64,000 nucleotides of DNA, from positions 124,001 to 188,000 of IMG/VR virus record IMGVR_UViG_3300018424_000006; one strand, given 5' to 3'. Within the stretch, counting starts at the first letter, position 1. Each line of letters begins with the position of its first letter. The notes below the pieces were generated by a model. The model made no database searches. It saw only the letters and a program-made list of their open reading frames with translations, and was not told where the DNA came from. Made by a program: the position numbers and the translations under genes. Positions 43,202 through 51,355 of the stretch are shown here, piece by piece. The stretch is from a virus.

Positions 43202-43937
43202 ATTTGGGATAGAGCAGTATCCCGATGAAATTGCTTACCAATCAGTGCCTTGTCCCGGACACGAGGCCTATCTGAGGGAAATGTATATGCCCAGTTATAA
43301 ATCTAACGTAGTTATAGAACGAGCCGCTATTTCAGCTAGACAAACTGGCAAGACTTTAGCTAATAAGTATGCGTTTGATATTCTGGCAGAACGTTTACGA
43401 GATAGTCATGGGGATAACTTTTCTTTTAGTTCGATAAGTCCTTTTGGGACTGCTTCACATATTTCCGAACTCTATCCTCGGATTAACTTAGACTATATGT
43501 ATGAAAACAGTGCGGCTATTCGTAACCATATATCTAATGCTAGGTTCTCTTTGAAGATGTTTAAAAACTCTTCAGTATTTCAGACGATGTTGAAGTGTTG
43601 GCTACGCTATACTATCGATATGAATCGCTTTGTCGATTCTCTTATAGCTAAAGAGGAGGTAAGCCGGTATAATGAAAGTCTTTCTCCGATAGGAAACTTC
43701 ATTAACCAAGCTAAGGCTAAGTTCGGATTTAGGGATGACTATTATACCCCTATTAACGTAGGTACACTTTCCAGCTATGATGAATCCAAATACGAATTTG
43801 TCTATGGCATACCACAACCTAGAAATACTTTCCCGTTCGAGATTTTTGATTACTATTTAGATAACCGTAATACTGGTCTTGATACTCTGAATGTCTTTTC
43901 GGAAGAGTTCTATTGGTTAATTATCTACCCTAGCTAA
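43188..43937 (+). CDS. Unknown protein with a P-loop-like motif, 249 aa
   Basis: Third gene of the macro-domain unit. Near residue 50 AISARQTGKTLANKYAFDIL resembles a terminase-type Walker A (the RQxGK pattern also occurs in the terminase of this phage as IRQAGKS). The rest shows no Walker B or nuclease motif, so an ATPase is not established. It ends at a strong bidirectional terminator. Confidence 0.65.
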   Translation: MKKDRFGIEQYPDEIAYQSVPCPGHEAYLREMYMPSYKSNVVIERAAISARQTGKTLANKYAFDILAERLRDSHGDNFSFSSISPFGTASHISELYPRINLDYMYENSAAIRNHISNARFSLKMFKNSSVFQTMLKCWLRYTIDMNRFVDSLIAKEEVSRYNESLSPIGNFINQAKAKFGFRDDYYTPINVGTLSSYDESKYEFVYGIPQPRNTFPFEIFDYYLDNRNTGLDTLNVFSEEFYWLIIYPS

Positions 43938-43946
43938 AAAAAGAAA

Positions 43947-43984
43947 AAGCTATACACCAGAGCTAGTGCTCTGGTGTATAGCTT
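43947..43984. terminator. Bidirectional hairpin terminator
   Basis: A 17-bp perfect stem (AAGCTATACACCAGAGC) with a TAGT loop, the longest in the window, lies between convergent units. Confidence 0.92.
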
Positions 43985-44024
43985 GATCTGCGTTTAGGTA
44001 AACGTACAGGAACTACCTCGTCAG

Positions 44025-44480
44025 CTAACCTACTTTTTTCATTTGAATGACGTTGTCATATTTGCCCATGACTTTACAACCTTTAAAGTGAAGATCCTTT
44101 TCAAAGTTAAAGCAAGCTACTCGAGCTAGATTGTTTTCAATCAAGTTCTTAAGTAACTTAACGTTATCAGGATCTTCAATGGGGTTAGTATTGAACAATT
44201 CAAACATATGCTTTTGTATTTCAACAACAAGATAGGTGTTATCTACATCTTCTTTGTACATTCCAAATTGCACTCGAAACTCTTGACACTTTTTAACATA
44301 AAGACCTAGCTCATCTAGACGAGGTTTAGTCATTAAGTTAAGCGCATCCAAACGAACTGCGTCTTCAATGTCTTCCGTAAATGCTCGTACAGAATATTGA
44401 AGGTTAAGATCACGACGCGGAATGTTTTCCCCAAGTACTTTTAATTTGGAGAGTACAAACTCCTTTATTTCTTTGTTCAT
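44025..44480 (-). CDS. Unknown protein, 151 aa
   Basis: The frame opens at a GTG at 44495, but the ATG at 44480 overlaps the stop of the upstream zinc-ribbon gene as ATGA, which settles the start. The product is helical, with a basic C-terminal end (KYDNVIQMKKVG). No family is recognised. It is the last gene of an early three-gene unit. Confidence 0.7.
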   Translation of the reverse strand: MNKEIKEFVLSKLKVLGENIPRRDLNLQYSVRAFTEDIEDAVRLDALNLMTKPRLDELGLYVKKCQEFRVQFGMYKEDVDNTYLVVEIQKHMFELFNTNPIEDPDNVKLLKNLIENNLARVACFNFEKDLHFKGCKVMGKYDNVIQMKKVG

Positions 44481-44626
44481 TGCTCGTCTACCCACTTAGG
44501 GTCGTTATAGCACGAAGAACAGTGATCCTGATATTCACGATTACCGTCTTCGTCTACTCCAGTTAAAACGATCTGTGCTCCGCAGCAGTCAGAAACTTTA
44601 TCGTCCATATCTGTAGTTGTTTGCAT
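44477..44626 (-). CDS. Zinc-ribbon microprotein, 49 aa
   Basis: A short frame with GGAG before its ATG, ending in an ATGA overlap with the next gene. It has two Cys pairs, SDCCGAQI and CSSCYND, spaced as in a zinc ribbon (22 residues between pairs). A single small metal-binding domain of this kind is common in phage early proteins and may bind nucleic acid or a host polymerase, but no target is visible. Confidence 0.72.
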   Translation of the reverse strand: MQTTTDMDDKVSDCCGAQIVLTGVDEDGNREYQDHCSSCYNDPKWVDEQ

Positions 44627-44630
44627 TTTT

Positions 44631-44804
44631 TTATTTCTCCTCTCTACCAGATTTATTGTCCGTCACTCTAACCGGCCTCATATCCCAACTACATTTACTG
44701 CAGTGATCAGAATAGTAATGCCAGCCATTTTTAAATTTGCCGTAATAATCAACAGGCACATTGCAGCAGGGAGAAATAAAATCACCCTTCTTCTTAGTCC
44801 TCAT
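44631..44804 (-). CDS. Zinc-ribbon microprotein, 57 aa
   Basis: A second short frame directly upstream of the previous one, with AAGGG before the ATG and an early-type promoter 34 bases upstream. It has SPCCNVP and HCSKCSW Cys pairs and a basic N-terminus (RTKKKGD). Like its neighbour it has the order C-C, aromatic-rich middle, D-H-C-x-x-C, so the two look like diverged copies. Function unknown. Confidence 0.72.
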   Translation of the reverse strand: MRTKKKGDFISPCCNVPVDYYGKFKNGWHYYSDHCSKCSWDMRPVRVTDNKSGREEK

Positions 44805-44837
44805 CTAGCAACCCTTTTATTATCTCATGTCAATATA

Positions 44838-44845
44838 GTAATATA
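44838..44845 (-). promoter_or_regulatory. Early-type promoter core TATATTAC
   Basis: The minus strand reads TTCAATTCTATATTACTATA, 34 bases before the microprotein gene at 44804. Full match to the shared core. Confidence 0.7.
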
Positions 44846-44875
44846 GAATTGAAATGTTTTCCACAACGGCAAAAA

Positions 44876-44904
44876 ACTCCATGCCCCAACTACGGACATG
44901 GAGT
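44876..44904 (-). terminator. Hairpin terminator
   Basis: An 8-bp stem (ACTCCATG) with a 13-base loop is followed on the minus strand by TTTTTTGCCG. It ends the unit that contains the gene at 44913. Confidence 0.7.
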
Positions 44905-44912
44905 GAAAGGCC

Positions 44913-46130
44913 TTAGCCGTTATAGTAACGGATACTAAGAATACGTAAAGAAATGTAAACTAAGACAGCTACTTTAGTTGCAGATAGAGTTGCTTCATGG
45001 CGAGCGCTTATAGAACGCTTCACAATGTCCTCTACCTTCTCTTTTATGTCTAGCACTGCTTTGTTATTAGTTCGATGCGATCGGAAGCCTGAGCGCAATC
45101 TAGAGACGATCTCGGGGATGTTCTTTTCATCTATCTCAGAACTTTTCATGAACTGGTGAATATAGACTACTAGAGCCCCTACTTCTTTAGTGATATCGAA
45201 TCGCTTCTTACCGTCAATGTTATCTGAGATAAAGTCTAGAGCTTTAACTAGATTACTCTCAGTAGCAGATTCTACTAAGTTAAGAGTTGCTTGAATTAAC
45301 TCTTCCTTAATGAAGTCATTTCGATACTGAAGAATGTCATGCATCTTCTTGGCATTATCTTCGATATTGTTAGTAAACTCACGAAGTACTTGCTCGCCTT
45401 CTAGGTTTGTAATGAAAGCTTGCTGACTAAGAATACGAGCTTCTGAATCTCGTAATTCATAGAAGGTACTAGTCAGCTTATTATAGCTCTTACGAACCCT
45501 ATCCTGAACATCATTTACTAAAGCAACTTGCTCTTCGTTATCATCCATCTTATTTAAAGCTTTTTGATGGATACTCTTCTTACTCAAGAAGCCGTCTGTA
45601 CGATATTCAATTAATGCTTTCCAATTACCAGTCAGCTTAAGTAGGCTCTTTCTGCTAAGCTGTTCATATACTGCCTGTGCCAATGCTTCATCTGCACGAT
45701 ATGGAAAACGCTTAGCGTCCACACTGGTTAGGAATTTAATCTGCAGCATGTTCATTGCTGCATGAGCACCCATCTCCTTATATTTGGAAGGAAGATCTGC
45801 TGTAAGGCATTTATGAATAATCCAAGTAAAGATATAGTTTACTGGGTTACCAGAAACCGCAAACTCTTTGTTGATCTCTGGTAGTTCGTGTAATTCTTCT
45901 TTGAAAGATTCTATATCTAGAACCTCGGCTACATCTTCGACCCAGTAGTCACGATCTTCAGACTTAAAGCGGATAGGATAAACTCCTATTAAGTTTCCGC
46001 CAAAGAACTGGATATGGTCATCGTTCTTATGAATAAAGTTATTATAACCGCGAACGATCATTTCCATCTTAGCGCGGTCAAATTTTGCCTCGCTATATTT
46101 TTCAATTAAATCTTTGATTGTTTTCTTCAT
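44913..46130 (-). CDS. Unknown helical protein, 405 aa
   Basis: A long, mostly helical, charged protein, probably with coiled-coil segments between residues 190 and 300. No catalytic motif is recognised. It overlaps the upstream gene by 29 bases and has only a weak ribosome site, so translation is probably coupled. A structural or assembly role fits the shape, but there is no direct evidence. Confidence 0.7.
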   Translation of the reverse strand: MKKTIKDLIEKYSEAKFDRAKMEMIVRGYNNFIHKNDDHIQFFGGNLIGVYPIRFKSEDRDYWVEDVAEVLDIESFKEELHELPEINKEFAVSGNPVNYIFTWIIHKCLTADLPSKYKEMGAHAAMNMLQIKFLTSVDAKRFPYRADEALAQAVYEQLSRKSLLKLTGNWKALIEYRTDGFLSKKSIHQKALNKMDDNEEQVALVNDVQDRVRKSYNKLTSTFYELRDSEARILSQQAFITNLEGEQVLREFTNNIEDNAKKMHDILQYRNDFIKEELIQATLNLVESATESNLVKALDFISDNIDGKKRFDITKEVGALVVYIHQFMKSSEIDEKNIPEIVSRLRSGFRSHRTNNKAVLDIKEKVEDIVKRSISARHEATLSATKVAVLVYISLRILSIRYYNG

Positions 46131-46578
46131 CGTAAATACTCAGTTTGCCATGGAAGGCTTCTCGGAAGTCTGGATGTTTCTTTGCTAATAACTTAGCATA
46201 TTTAACAGAGTACGAAATGCGGTCTACATCTCGCTGTAACCCTACGGAGTCAGTACCAATATCAACAAGCTTTTCATGTACCTTATCTTTACTAGGAACT
46301 GTCTCTTCTATGGTAGTATCAATAAAGTCAGCGATCATTGCAACGGAACGCATAAAGACTTTACCCGCATACTTATTCAGATACTTAGTATCCTTATAGG
46401 AGCTATGGTCGGTCAAGAAAAAATGTAGGAATTGATCCTTCGTTTTCAAGTCCTTCTCGACTATTTTAGTTAGACAGTAATCCATCATATTCCATTCCAT
46501 CTCGCCGATCGGAAAGAAACCCCAGATTATGCTATTTAATTCATGACGTAATTTATCATTCATTTGTGCTTCTAACAT
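46102..46578 (-). CDS. Unknown protein, 158 aa
   Basis: First gene of a two-gene unit, with GGGAG seven bases before the ATG at 46578. The product is soluble and helical. Upstream lies the conserved CCTTTTTATTTTAA element also found before the gene at 2072. No family is recognised. Confidence 0.7.
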   Translation of the reverse strand: MLEAQMNDKLRHELNSIIWGFFPIGEMEWNMMDYCLTKIVEKDLKTKDQFLHFFLTDHSSYKDTKYLNKYAGKVFMRSVAMIADFIDTTIEETVPSKDKVHEKLVDIGTDSVGLQRDVDRISYSVKYAKLLAKKHPDFREAFHGKLSIYDEENNQRFN

Positions 46579-46614
46579 GGCAAGCTCCCCCTTCTTATTT
46601 TTGGGCTTACATTT

Positions 46615-46651
46615 GATTCGGCAATTTAAAATAAAAAGGTAGGATTATATA
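46615..46651 (-). promoter_or_regulatory. Putative promoter element, second class
   Basis: The minus strand reads TATATAATCC, then CCTTTTTATTTTAA, then GCCGAATC. It matches the element at 2096-2131 over most of 35 bases. It lies 37 bases before the gene at 46578. Confidence 0.45.
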
Positions 46652-46736
46652 CATAATCGAAAAGTAGCCTATAAAATTTCAGTGTCGTTTTTACAGAGCT
46701 GCTTTGTTGTCAAAAACTTTCTAAAGGAAAAAAGAG

Positions 46737-47609
46737 ATGAGTGGTAACTTTCAACCCAAGCCTCGTCCAGTGATCGAAGAACCCGGTCATGACTTAAACC
46801 CAATGGCAGAATACATGATTGCCAGTAAAAAAGATTTGAAGCCTCATGCCACTCCGGGTGGTCAGGTTTCTGGTAACACCATGCCTGTAAATGGCCAGAT
46901 GGTTAAGGTGGGCACTTTCGCAGTTATTGCTAAGTACCAAATAGGTATCCCTGCCGACCATCCTAACTTCCCAGAAGTAGCTAAGTTCGCTACTACTTTC
47001 CCAGAGAACGAATACTTCGTTGCTTGGGGTAAGTCCGGCCCTGTACCTTGGGAGAAAGATGAGTCTTTCCGTTACATCCCAACCTTCTCTCGTTATGTAG
47101 TAAACGAAGCAGGTACCGTTAAAAATGCGCATACCGGCGCTGTTGTATATGAAGACGTATTCGACAAGCGTGCTCAGTTAGTAGCTGACGGTTTCATGAA
47201 TGGCCTATCTTGGGTTATGGGTAACATGATCAAGATCCTAGCATTCAGCAAACTACCTGAAACATTCACTGACTATACTTTCCAGAACTATAGCCATTCT
47301 ATTGGTGTAGTGGACGGTCAATTAGGCTGGGAACCAAAACCGGTAATCTCTGCTCGTAGTAATGTTGATGGTCAGATTGTTAAATCTCGTACTGTACAAG
47401 ATTTCATTACTTGCCGCATTAAAGACTTCACTCAGAAAGGTGAGGCGCGTAAACAGATCCGTAACCTATCTTCTACCGCTGCCGTGCGCATGGGTGAGTT
47501 TAGTGTTCTTAAAGGTGACGTTGACGACGTGACTAAGTTTGGTCCTGCTCAAGAGTCTGCTCCTGTCCCACAAGGCAATGCAAGCTTTGACAATGATCTA
47601 AGCTTCTAG
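46737..47609 (+). CDS. Unknown protein with SSB-like acidic tip, 290 aa
   Basis: A single plus-strand gene with AAGGA before its ATG and a strong terminator behind it. The C-terminus is a Pro/Gln linker followed by SFDNDLSF, which resembles the D-D-D-I-P-F tip by which single-stranded DNA-binding proteins recruit partners. The N-terminal 30 residues are also flexible. No OB-fold can be proven by eye. A DNA-binding replication role is a hypothesis; another is an abundant structural protein. Confidence 0.6.
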   Translation: MSGNFQPKPRPVIEEPGHDLNPMAEYMIASKKDLKPHATPGGQVSGNTMPVNGQMVKVGTFAVIAKYQIGIPADHPNFPEVAKFATTFPENEYFVAWGKSGPVPWEKDESFRYIPTFSRYVVNEAGTVKNAHTGAVVYEDVFDKRAQLVADGFMNGLSWVMGNMIKILAFSKLPETFTDYTFQNYSHSIGVVDGQLGWEPKPVISARSNVDGQIVKSRTVQDFITCRIKDFTQKGEARKQIRNLSSTAAVRMGEFSVLKGDVDDVTKFGPAQESAPVPQGNASFDNDLSF

Positions 47610-47623
47610 ACAAAAAAATAAAG

Positions 47624-47651
47624 CTACTCCTAGCCTAATGGCTAGGAGTAG
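47624..47651. terminator. Bidirectional hairpin terminator
   Basis: A 12-bp perfect stem (CTACTCCTAGCC) with a TAAT loop lies between convergent genes. The minus strand continues into TTTATTTTTTTG. Confidence 0.9.
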
Positions 47652-47662
47652 TCTTTTATGTC

Positions 47663-48139
47663 CTAATCGGAAATAGACTCTACCATGAGGTTGATATCAG
47701 GAAACATACCAAAGCCTCCATAATCTTCATCTGGATCGTAGATAGTTTCTATTGTGTCCGGTTCCTCTACAGCTAAGTAGGTAAGTATACCTATGGCCGG
47801 TTTTACATCCTCAAAGTAGAATACTCCAGAATGCTCCATTAAAGAACCTAGTACAATCTCGATAGCATGACGTATTAGATATTTTCTATAGTCAGTATAG
47901 CTAAGGTAGTCATACGGACCCTTTACTATATCTTCAGCAAGTGCGTGATCAGGGACTTTGTTATTCATTAATAAAATCGAGTTCATATAGCTAACCGATT
48001 TATGTAACGAACGTGCCTGAGTTCCTTTCCAATTTCCATTTACAAAGATTAGCGATGGAGAGGTTAGTGCTCTCCCTTCTATCTTTTTCTCCATTTCCAT
48101 AATCGCTAACAGAAGTTTTTCTCTAGACATTTCTGCCAT
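47663..48139 (-). CDS. Unknown protein, 158 aa
   Basis: A single gene behind a full-match early-type promoter, with GGAG eight bases before the ATG at 48139. The protein has an acidic C-terminus (YDPDEDYGGFG) and a helical middle. No family is recognised. The early, monocistronic layout is the one often seen for host-takeover genes. Confidence 0.7.
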   Translation of the reverse strand: MAEMSREKLLLAIMEMEKKIEGRALTSPSLIFVNGNWKGTQARSLHKSVSYMNSILLMNNKVPDHALAEDIVKGPYDYLSYTDYRKYLIRHAIEIVLGSLMEHSGVFYFEDVKPAIGILTYLAVEEPDTIETIYDPDEDYGGFGMFPDINLMVESISD

Positions 48140-48173
48140 AGGTTTCTCCAGTTATGGTTGGTAATGCATTTAA

Positions 48174-48181
48174 GTAATATA
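48174..48181 (-). promoter_or_regulatory. Early-type promoter core TATATTAC
   Basis: The minus strand reads TTGTAATTCTATATTACTTA, 35 bases before the gene at 48139. Full match to the shared consensus. Confidence 0.7.
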
Positions 48182-48211
48182 GAATTACAAAATTCTCGAC
48201 AACAGAAAAAC

Positions 48212-48241
48212 CTATCCTACCCCAATAAAGGAGTAGGATAG
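48212..48241 (-). terminator. Hairpin terminator after the tail-tube gene
   Basis: A 9-bp stem (CTATCCTAC) with a 12-base loop is followed on the minus strand by TTTTTC. It lies 10 bases beyond the tube stop. Confidence 0.75.
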
Positions 48242-48250
48242 ATAAATACC

Positions 48251-49099
48251 TTATTCTTGAACTTCGTCTGGTAGACTTGCAAAGCCGTTGTCGGCTGCTG
48301 CAACGTCTGCAGAGATCTCTTCAATGAAAGTAGGTAAGGCGTCAGGATTCAAACCTAATTTGTTTAGGTTATCCAAGTAGTCCTGTGCCATGGCGCGTAC
48401 AGAATTACCACGTTCGGTAATAGCTGTAAACTCGATGTCGGTCTGAGGAGACTCTAGAGCCTCACCCATAACACGACTACCAGTATTCTCACCACCAGTC
48501 TTAGGCATCATGTTGCTACACAACCAAGCGTTTACAACGCCATCTAGAGATGGGTTAGGCTCGATGAATAGAACAGTGAAGCTAACTTGAGATTCCAATA
48601 GAGGAAGCTTGTTAGGATCGTTCTGGTACGCTTCAGTACTAATAATACCTGCACGTCCTAAGTCAGGGTCATGCAATAATGCTTTACCCAACTGTTCCCA
48701 GAAACGGTTAACTTGCTTACCATAGATCTCAGGCCATGAAAATGCCGGAACACTACGTTCAATTGTGGCATTGGTAACAGTCTCACGCATCTCACCAGAG
48801 TTGCCTTCAACAGTCTCACCAAATTCCCAAGTGATAGTAGAGTTAAGTCCAGTAATGGAAATCGCACGATCTTCGATTAGGCTCTTAAGAACCGCAACAC
48901 GCTTTTCGTAGTCATCCATATAACGCATGGCTGGAGGAGCTTCAACTAGAACAGGAATGATACGTTGTTTAACGTAGCGAGCTGAACTTTCGAAGCTGGA
49001 TGGATCGCGCATCGCGCCTTGTTGGCCACGCGCAGAAGCATCAATACCCGGAGCATAGCCGCCATTCAGACTTGTTTTTTCGTCTAATAGAACACCCAT
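48251..49099 (-). CDS. Probable tail tube protein, 282 aa
   Basis: In contractile phages the tube gene usually follows the sheath gene, and this gene starts 12 bases after the sheath stop. Length, position and the mixed beta-rich sequence (SITGLNSTITWEFGETVEG, then SQVSFTVLFIEPNPS) fit a tube subunit. In phiKZ the pair are genes 29 and 30. I see no motif specific to tube proteins, so the call rests mainly on context. AGGAG precedes the ATG. Confidence 0.72.
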   Translation of the reverse strand: MGVLLDEKTSLNGGYAPGIDASARGQQGAMRDPSSFESSARYVKQRIIPVLVEAPPAMRYMDDYEKRVAVLKSLIEDRAISITGLNSTITWEFGETVEGNSGEMRETVTNATIERSVPAFSWPEIYGKQVNRFWEQLGKALLHDPDLGRAGIISTEAYQNDPNKLPLLESQVSFTVLFIEPNPSLDGVVNAWLCSNMMPKTGGENTGSRVMGEALESPQTDIEFTAITERGNSVRAMAQDYLDNLNKLGLNPDALPTFIEEISADVAAADNGFASLPDEVQE

Positions 49100-49110
49100 T
49101 GTTTAATCTC

Positions 49111-51168
49111 CTATGCTTCTAAGTCAGCACGACGCTTAGCGATAACGTTAAACGTACCTACAGTCTTCATTGGGTCACCGTAAACAGCAACGTCCATAGT
49201 CCAGCTATAGCCGCGTGCATCATCAGCAGTGGTGAAGTAAGTTGTAGGAACGATAGTAACGCGGTCATCGTAACGACCTTCTACTAAGTCATTCATTAAC
49301 TGGTTAGATTTCTCAATGAACTGAGCTTTAGTCAAACGAGTTTGACCACTTAGTTCACGCCATACCACGTCACAAAGTTTTGTAACGTCGACCATGATGG
49401 TCATTAGCATCTCTGAGTTCAGGATACTAGTGTCATCTTTGTACACTGTCTGGAATGCAGGATAGAAAAGAGTCTGACGGTCATTATACTGAACGTAGTT
49501 AAGACCCGCTTCCCAATCCGCTTCACGGATAGACAGTTTCTTGTAGGTACAGTTAACGTCAGAGAAACCAGCAACACGGTTAAGTGGAGCTTCATCGTAA
49601 CGCTTGTTAGGACGCATCTTACCATCGCCAGAGCCAGCATATTCTGCACGCTTCATTGCTAGGTCGTGTACAAAGCTAACCAAACCTTTATAAGGAGAGT
49701 TAGGTTGATAACCAGCATGGCCAACGATAACAGCACGACAAACAGAAGTACCGTACAATTGAGATTCTGGGAAAAGACCAATCTTGGCGTTAAGAACACC
49801 AGTGATTGAACTTTCTTCAGCGATAGTATTTTGAACGCCGCCGTTAGTCACTAAGTCGTGAGTAGAGAAGGCAACGTGAACGTCAGGACGATAGCCCATG
49901 GCTAACATCAAAGCGTCTTTAACCGCTGATGGGAAACCGGTATCGTACATCGCAGAGAAAGGATAACGAGCTACGTCTTTAAGCGCGTAGTCTGGGTTTT
50001 CCCAGTTGTAGTTCATCTCGTCGATAATACGGTTACCCAGTTCTTCAACACTTACTGTACCGTCGTTGCCGCCTGTAGCAAAATGAGTAGTGATCTCATC
50101 AAGGCTGATACTATCAGCACTATAAATGAAGCTCTCGTACTCAACGCCAGACATGTCCTTACCAGTCAAGAAGTTGATAAGGTGGGCATCAGCAAAAGTG
50201 TTAGAAGAAATTAATTCTTCTTGGGTTTTCAATAGACCAAGAACTGTTGCGATGTTATCTGAATAAACATGCATGTCTTGGAATGGGCCATACGTTGGAA
50301 CACGGCCAGAAGTAGGATCGTTATCTTCGTACGCTTTCACGATACGGTCAGAACCTAAATCTAAGTTGGTAGCGCGATCGAAAACACCTTCTTTAAAGGC
50401 GAAGTCAATGTAGCGTTCAGAATTAATAGTTTCTTGAACTACCGCAGTGCCAGTTTCGCTTAGCTCAACTAACTGAGCGCGATATAGCATTGCATTCTGA
50501 TCCAGAACGATTCCGGCATCAGCAGGATCGTTAGTACCATCAACAGGAGCACTTAGACGAATGCCCATGTTGTTGCCATAGTCACCAATATAGGTTTCTA
50601 AACCTAAGATTGGATAGATAGTCGAAGTCTCACCAGTCTTACCGGTAAGAGTACCACCAACCTGAGTTGCTACTGTTTTAATGTCAGTTGCATCATCAAC
50701 AGGCAATAAGCTCCAGCGTAACTTGTAACCTTCAACTACGTTTGAGCCGTCTTGTTGCTTCTCACCGCTACCGGCATCTACAAGAACTTTACCGTCAGCA
50801 CCACGAAGGTAGACTGGAACAGCATCGTCAAGTACGATTTCTAGAGCAAGAACAAAACGAGCAGACTTAGCATCAGCAGCTACTACACGCTTAATGAAAC
50901 ACTGGTTACCCGCACCAATTATAGATTGGGCTAGATAAGTGTGGTGGTTATAGAACTTACCACGAACATCAAAGGTTTTAGAACCGAAGATTTTTTGTAG
51001 GGGAGCACCTACAACCATCTGAGGATCTAAAGGACCACGTTCAGTTTGCAAATAAAAGAACGGTAGATGTTGGGGTAACTGTTCAACTTCGGATTGTAGA
51101 GTTCCGCCTGACTCGTCCTTAATGCCGGGACGAATAGAACGCGGAGCGGCATTTTTAATCGACGCCAT
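49111..51168 (-). CDS. Contractile tail sheath protein, 685 aa
   Basis: Sheath subunits surround the tube and contract to inject DNA. The length is close to phiKZ gp29 (about 695 residues). The C-terminal domain shows the sheath pattern: a region with NRVAGFSDVNCTYKKLSIRE, then QTLFYPAFQTVYKDDTSILN, then a long helix LTKAQFIEKSNQLMNDLVEG and a final strand TMDVAVYGDPMKTVGTFNVI. The N-terminal half contains the variable outer domains. AGGAG precedes the ATG and the tube gene follows directly. Confidence 0.85.
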   Translation of the reverse strand: MASIKNAAPRSIRPGIKDESGGTLQSEVEQLPQHLPFFYLQTERGPLDPQMVVGAPLQKIFGSKTFDVRGKFYNHHTYLAQSIIGAGNQCFIKRVVAADAKSARFVLALEIVLDDAVPVYLRGADGKVLVDAGSGEKQQDGSNVVEGYKLRWSLLPVDDATDIKTVATQVGGTLTGKTGETSTIYPILGLETYIGDYGNNMGIRLSAPVDGTNDPADAGIVLDQNAMLYRAQLVELSETGTAVVQETINSERYIDFAFKEGVFDRATNLDLGSDRIVKAYEDNDPTSGRVPTYGPFQDMHVYSDNIATVLGLLKTQEELISSNTFADAHLINFLTGKDMSGVEYESFIYSADSISLDEITTHFATGGNDGTVSVEELGNRIIDEMNYNWENPDYALKDVARYPFSAMYDTGFPSAVKDALMLAMGYRPDVHVAFSTHDLVTNGGVQNTIAEESSITGVLNAKIGLFPESQLYGTSVCRAVIVGHAGYQPNSPYKGLVSFVHDLAMKRAEYAGSGDGKMRPNKRYDEAPLNRVAGFSDVNCTYKKLSIREADWEAGLNYVQYNDRQTLFYPAFQTVYKDDTSILNSEMLMTIMVDVTKLCDVVWRELSGQTRLTKAQFIEKSNQLMNDLVEGRYDDRVTIVPTTYFTTADDARGYSWTMDVAVYGDPMKTVGTFNVIAKRRADLEA

Positions 51169-51355
51169 TTTTTACTCCTAAAGTTTCGTTGTTAACAAAC
51201 AAATTTGACTACAGAAAAAGTCACCTAATAAAGGGTAATAGATTCCGTAATCTTGTGGGCGCTAGCATCACACATTATTATGTATTAAAGTGTGCATAAA
51301 TAGTGCTAACTTTTATTTTTTTACTTGCAATGTAACTTAACTAATTGAGGGAACC

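Noticed and set aside
51169-51355. Inverted sequence around CACAC...GTGTG between the sheath and the 51356 gene
   Set aside because: It is too short and imperfect to call an operator; it may be part of a late promoter region.
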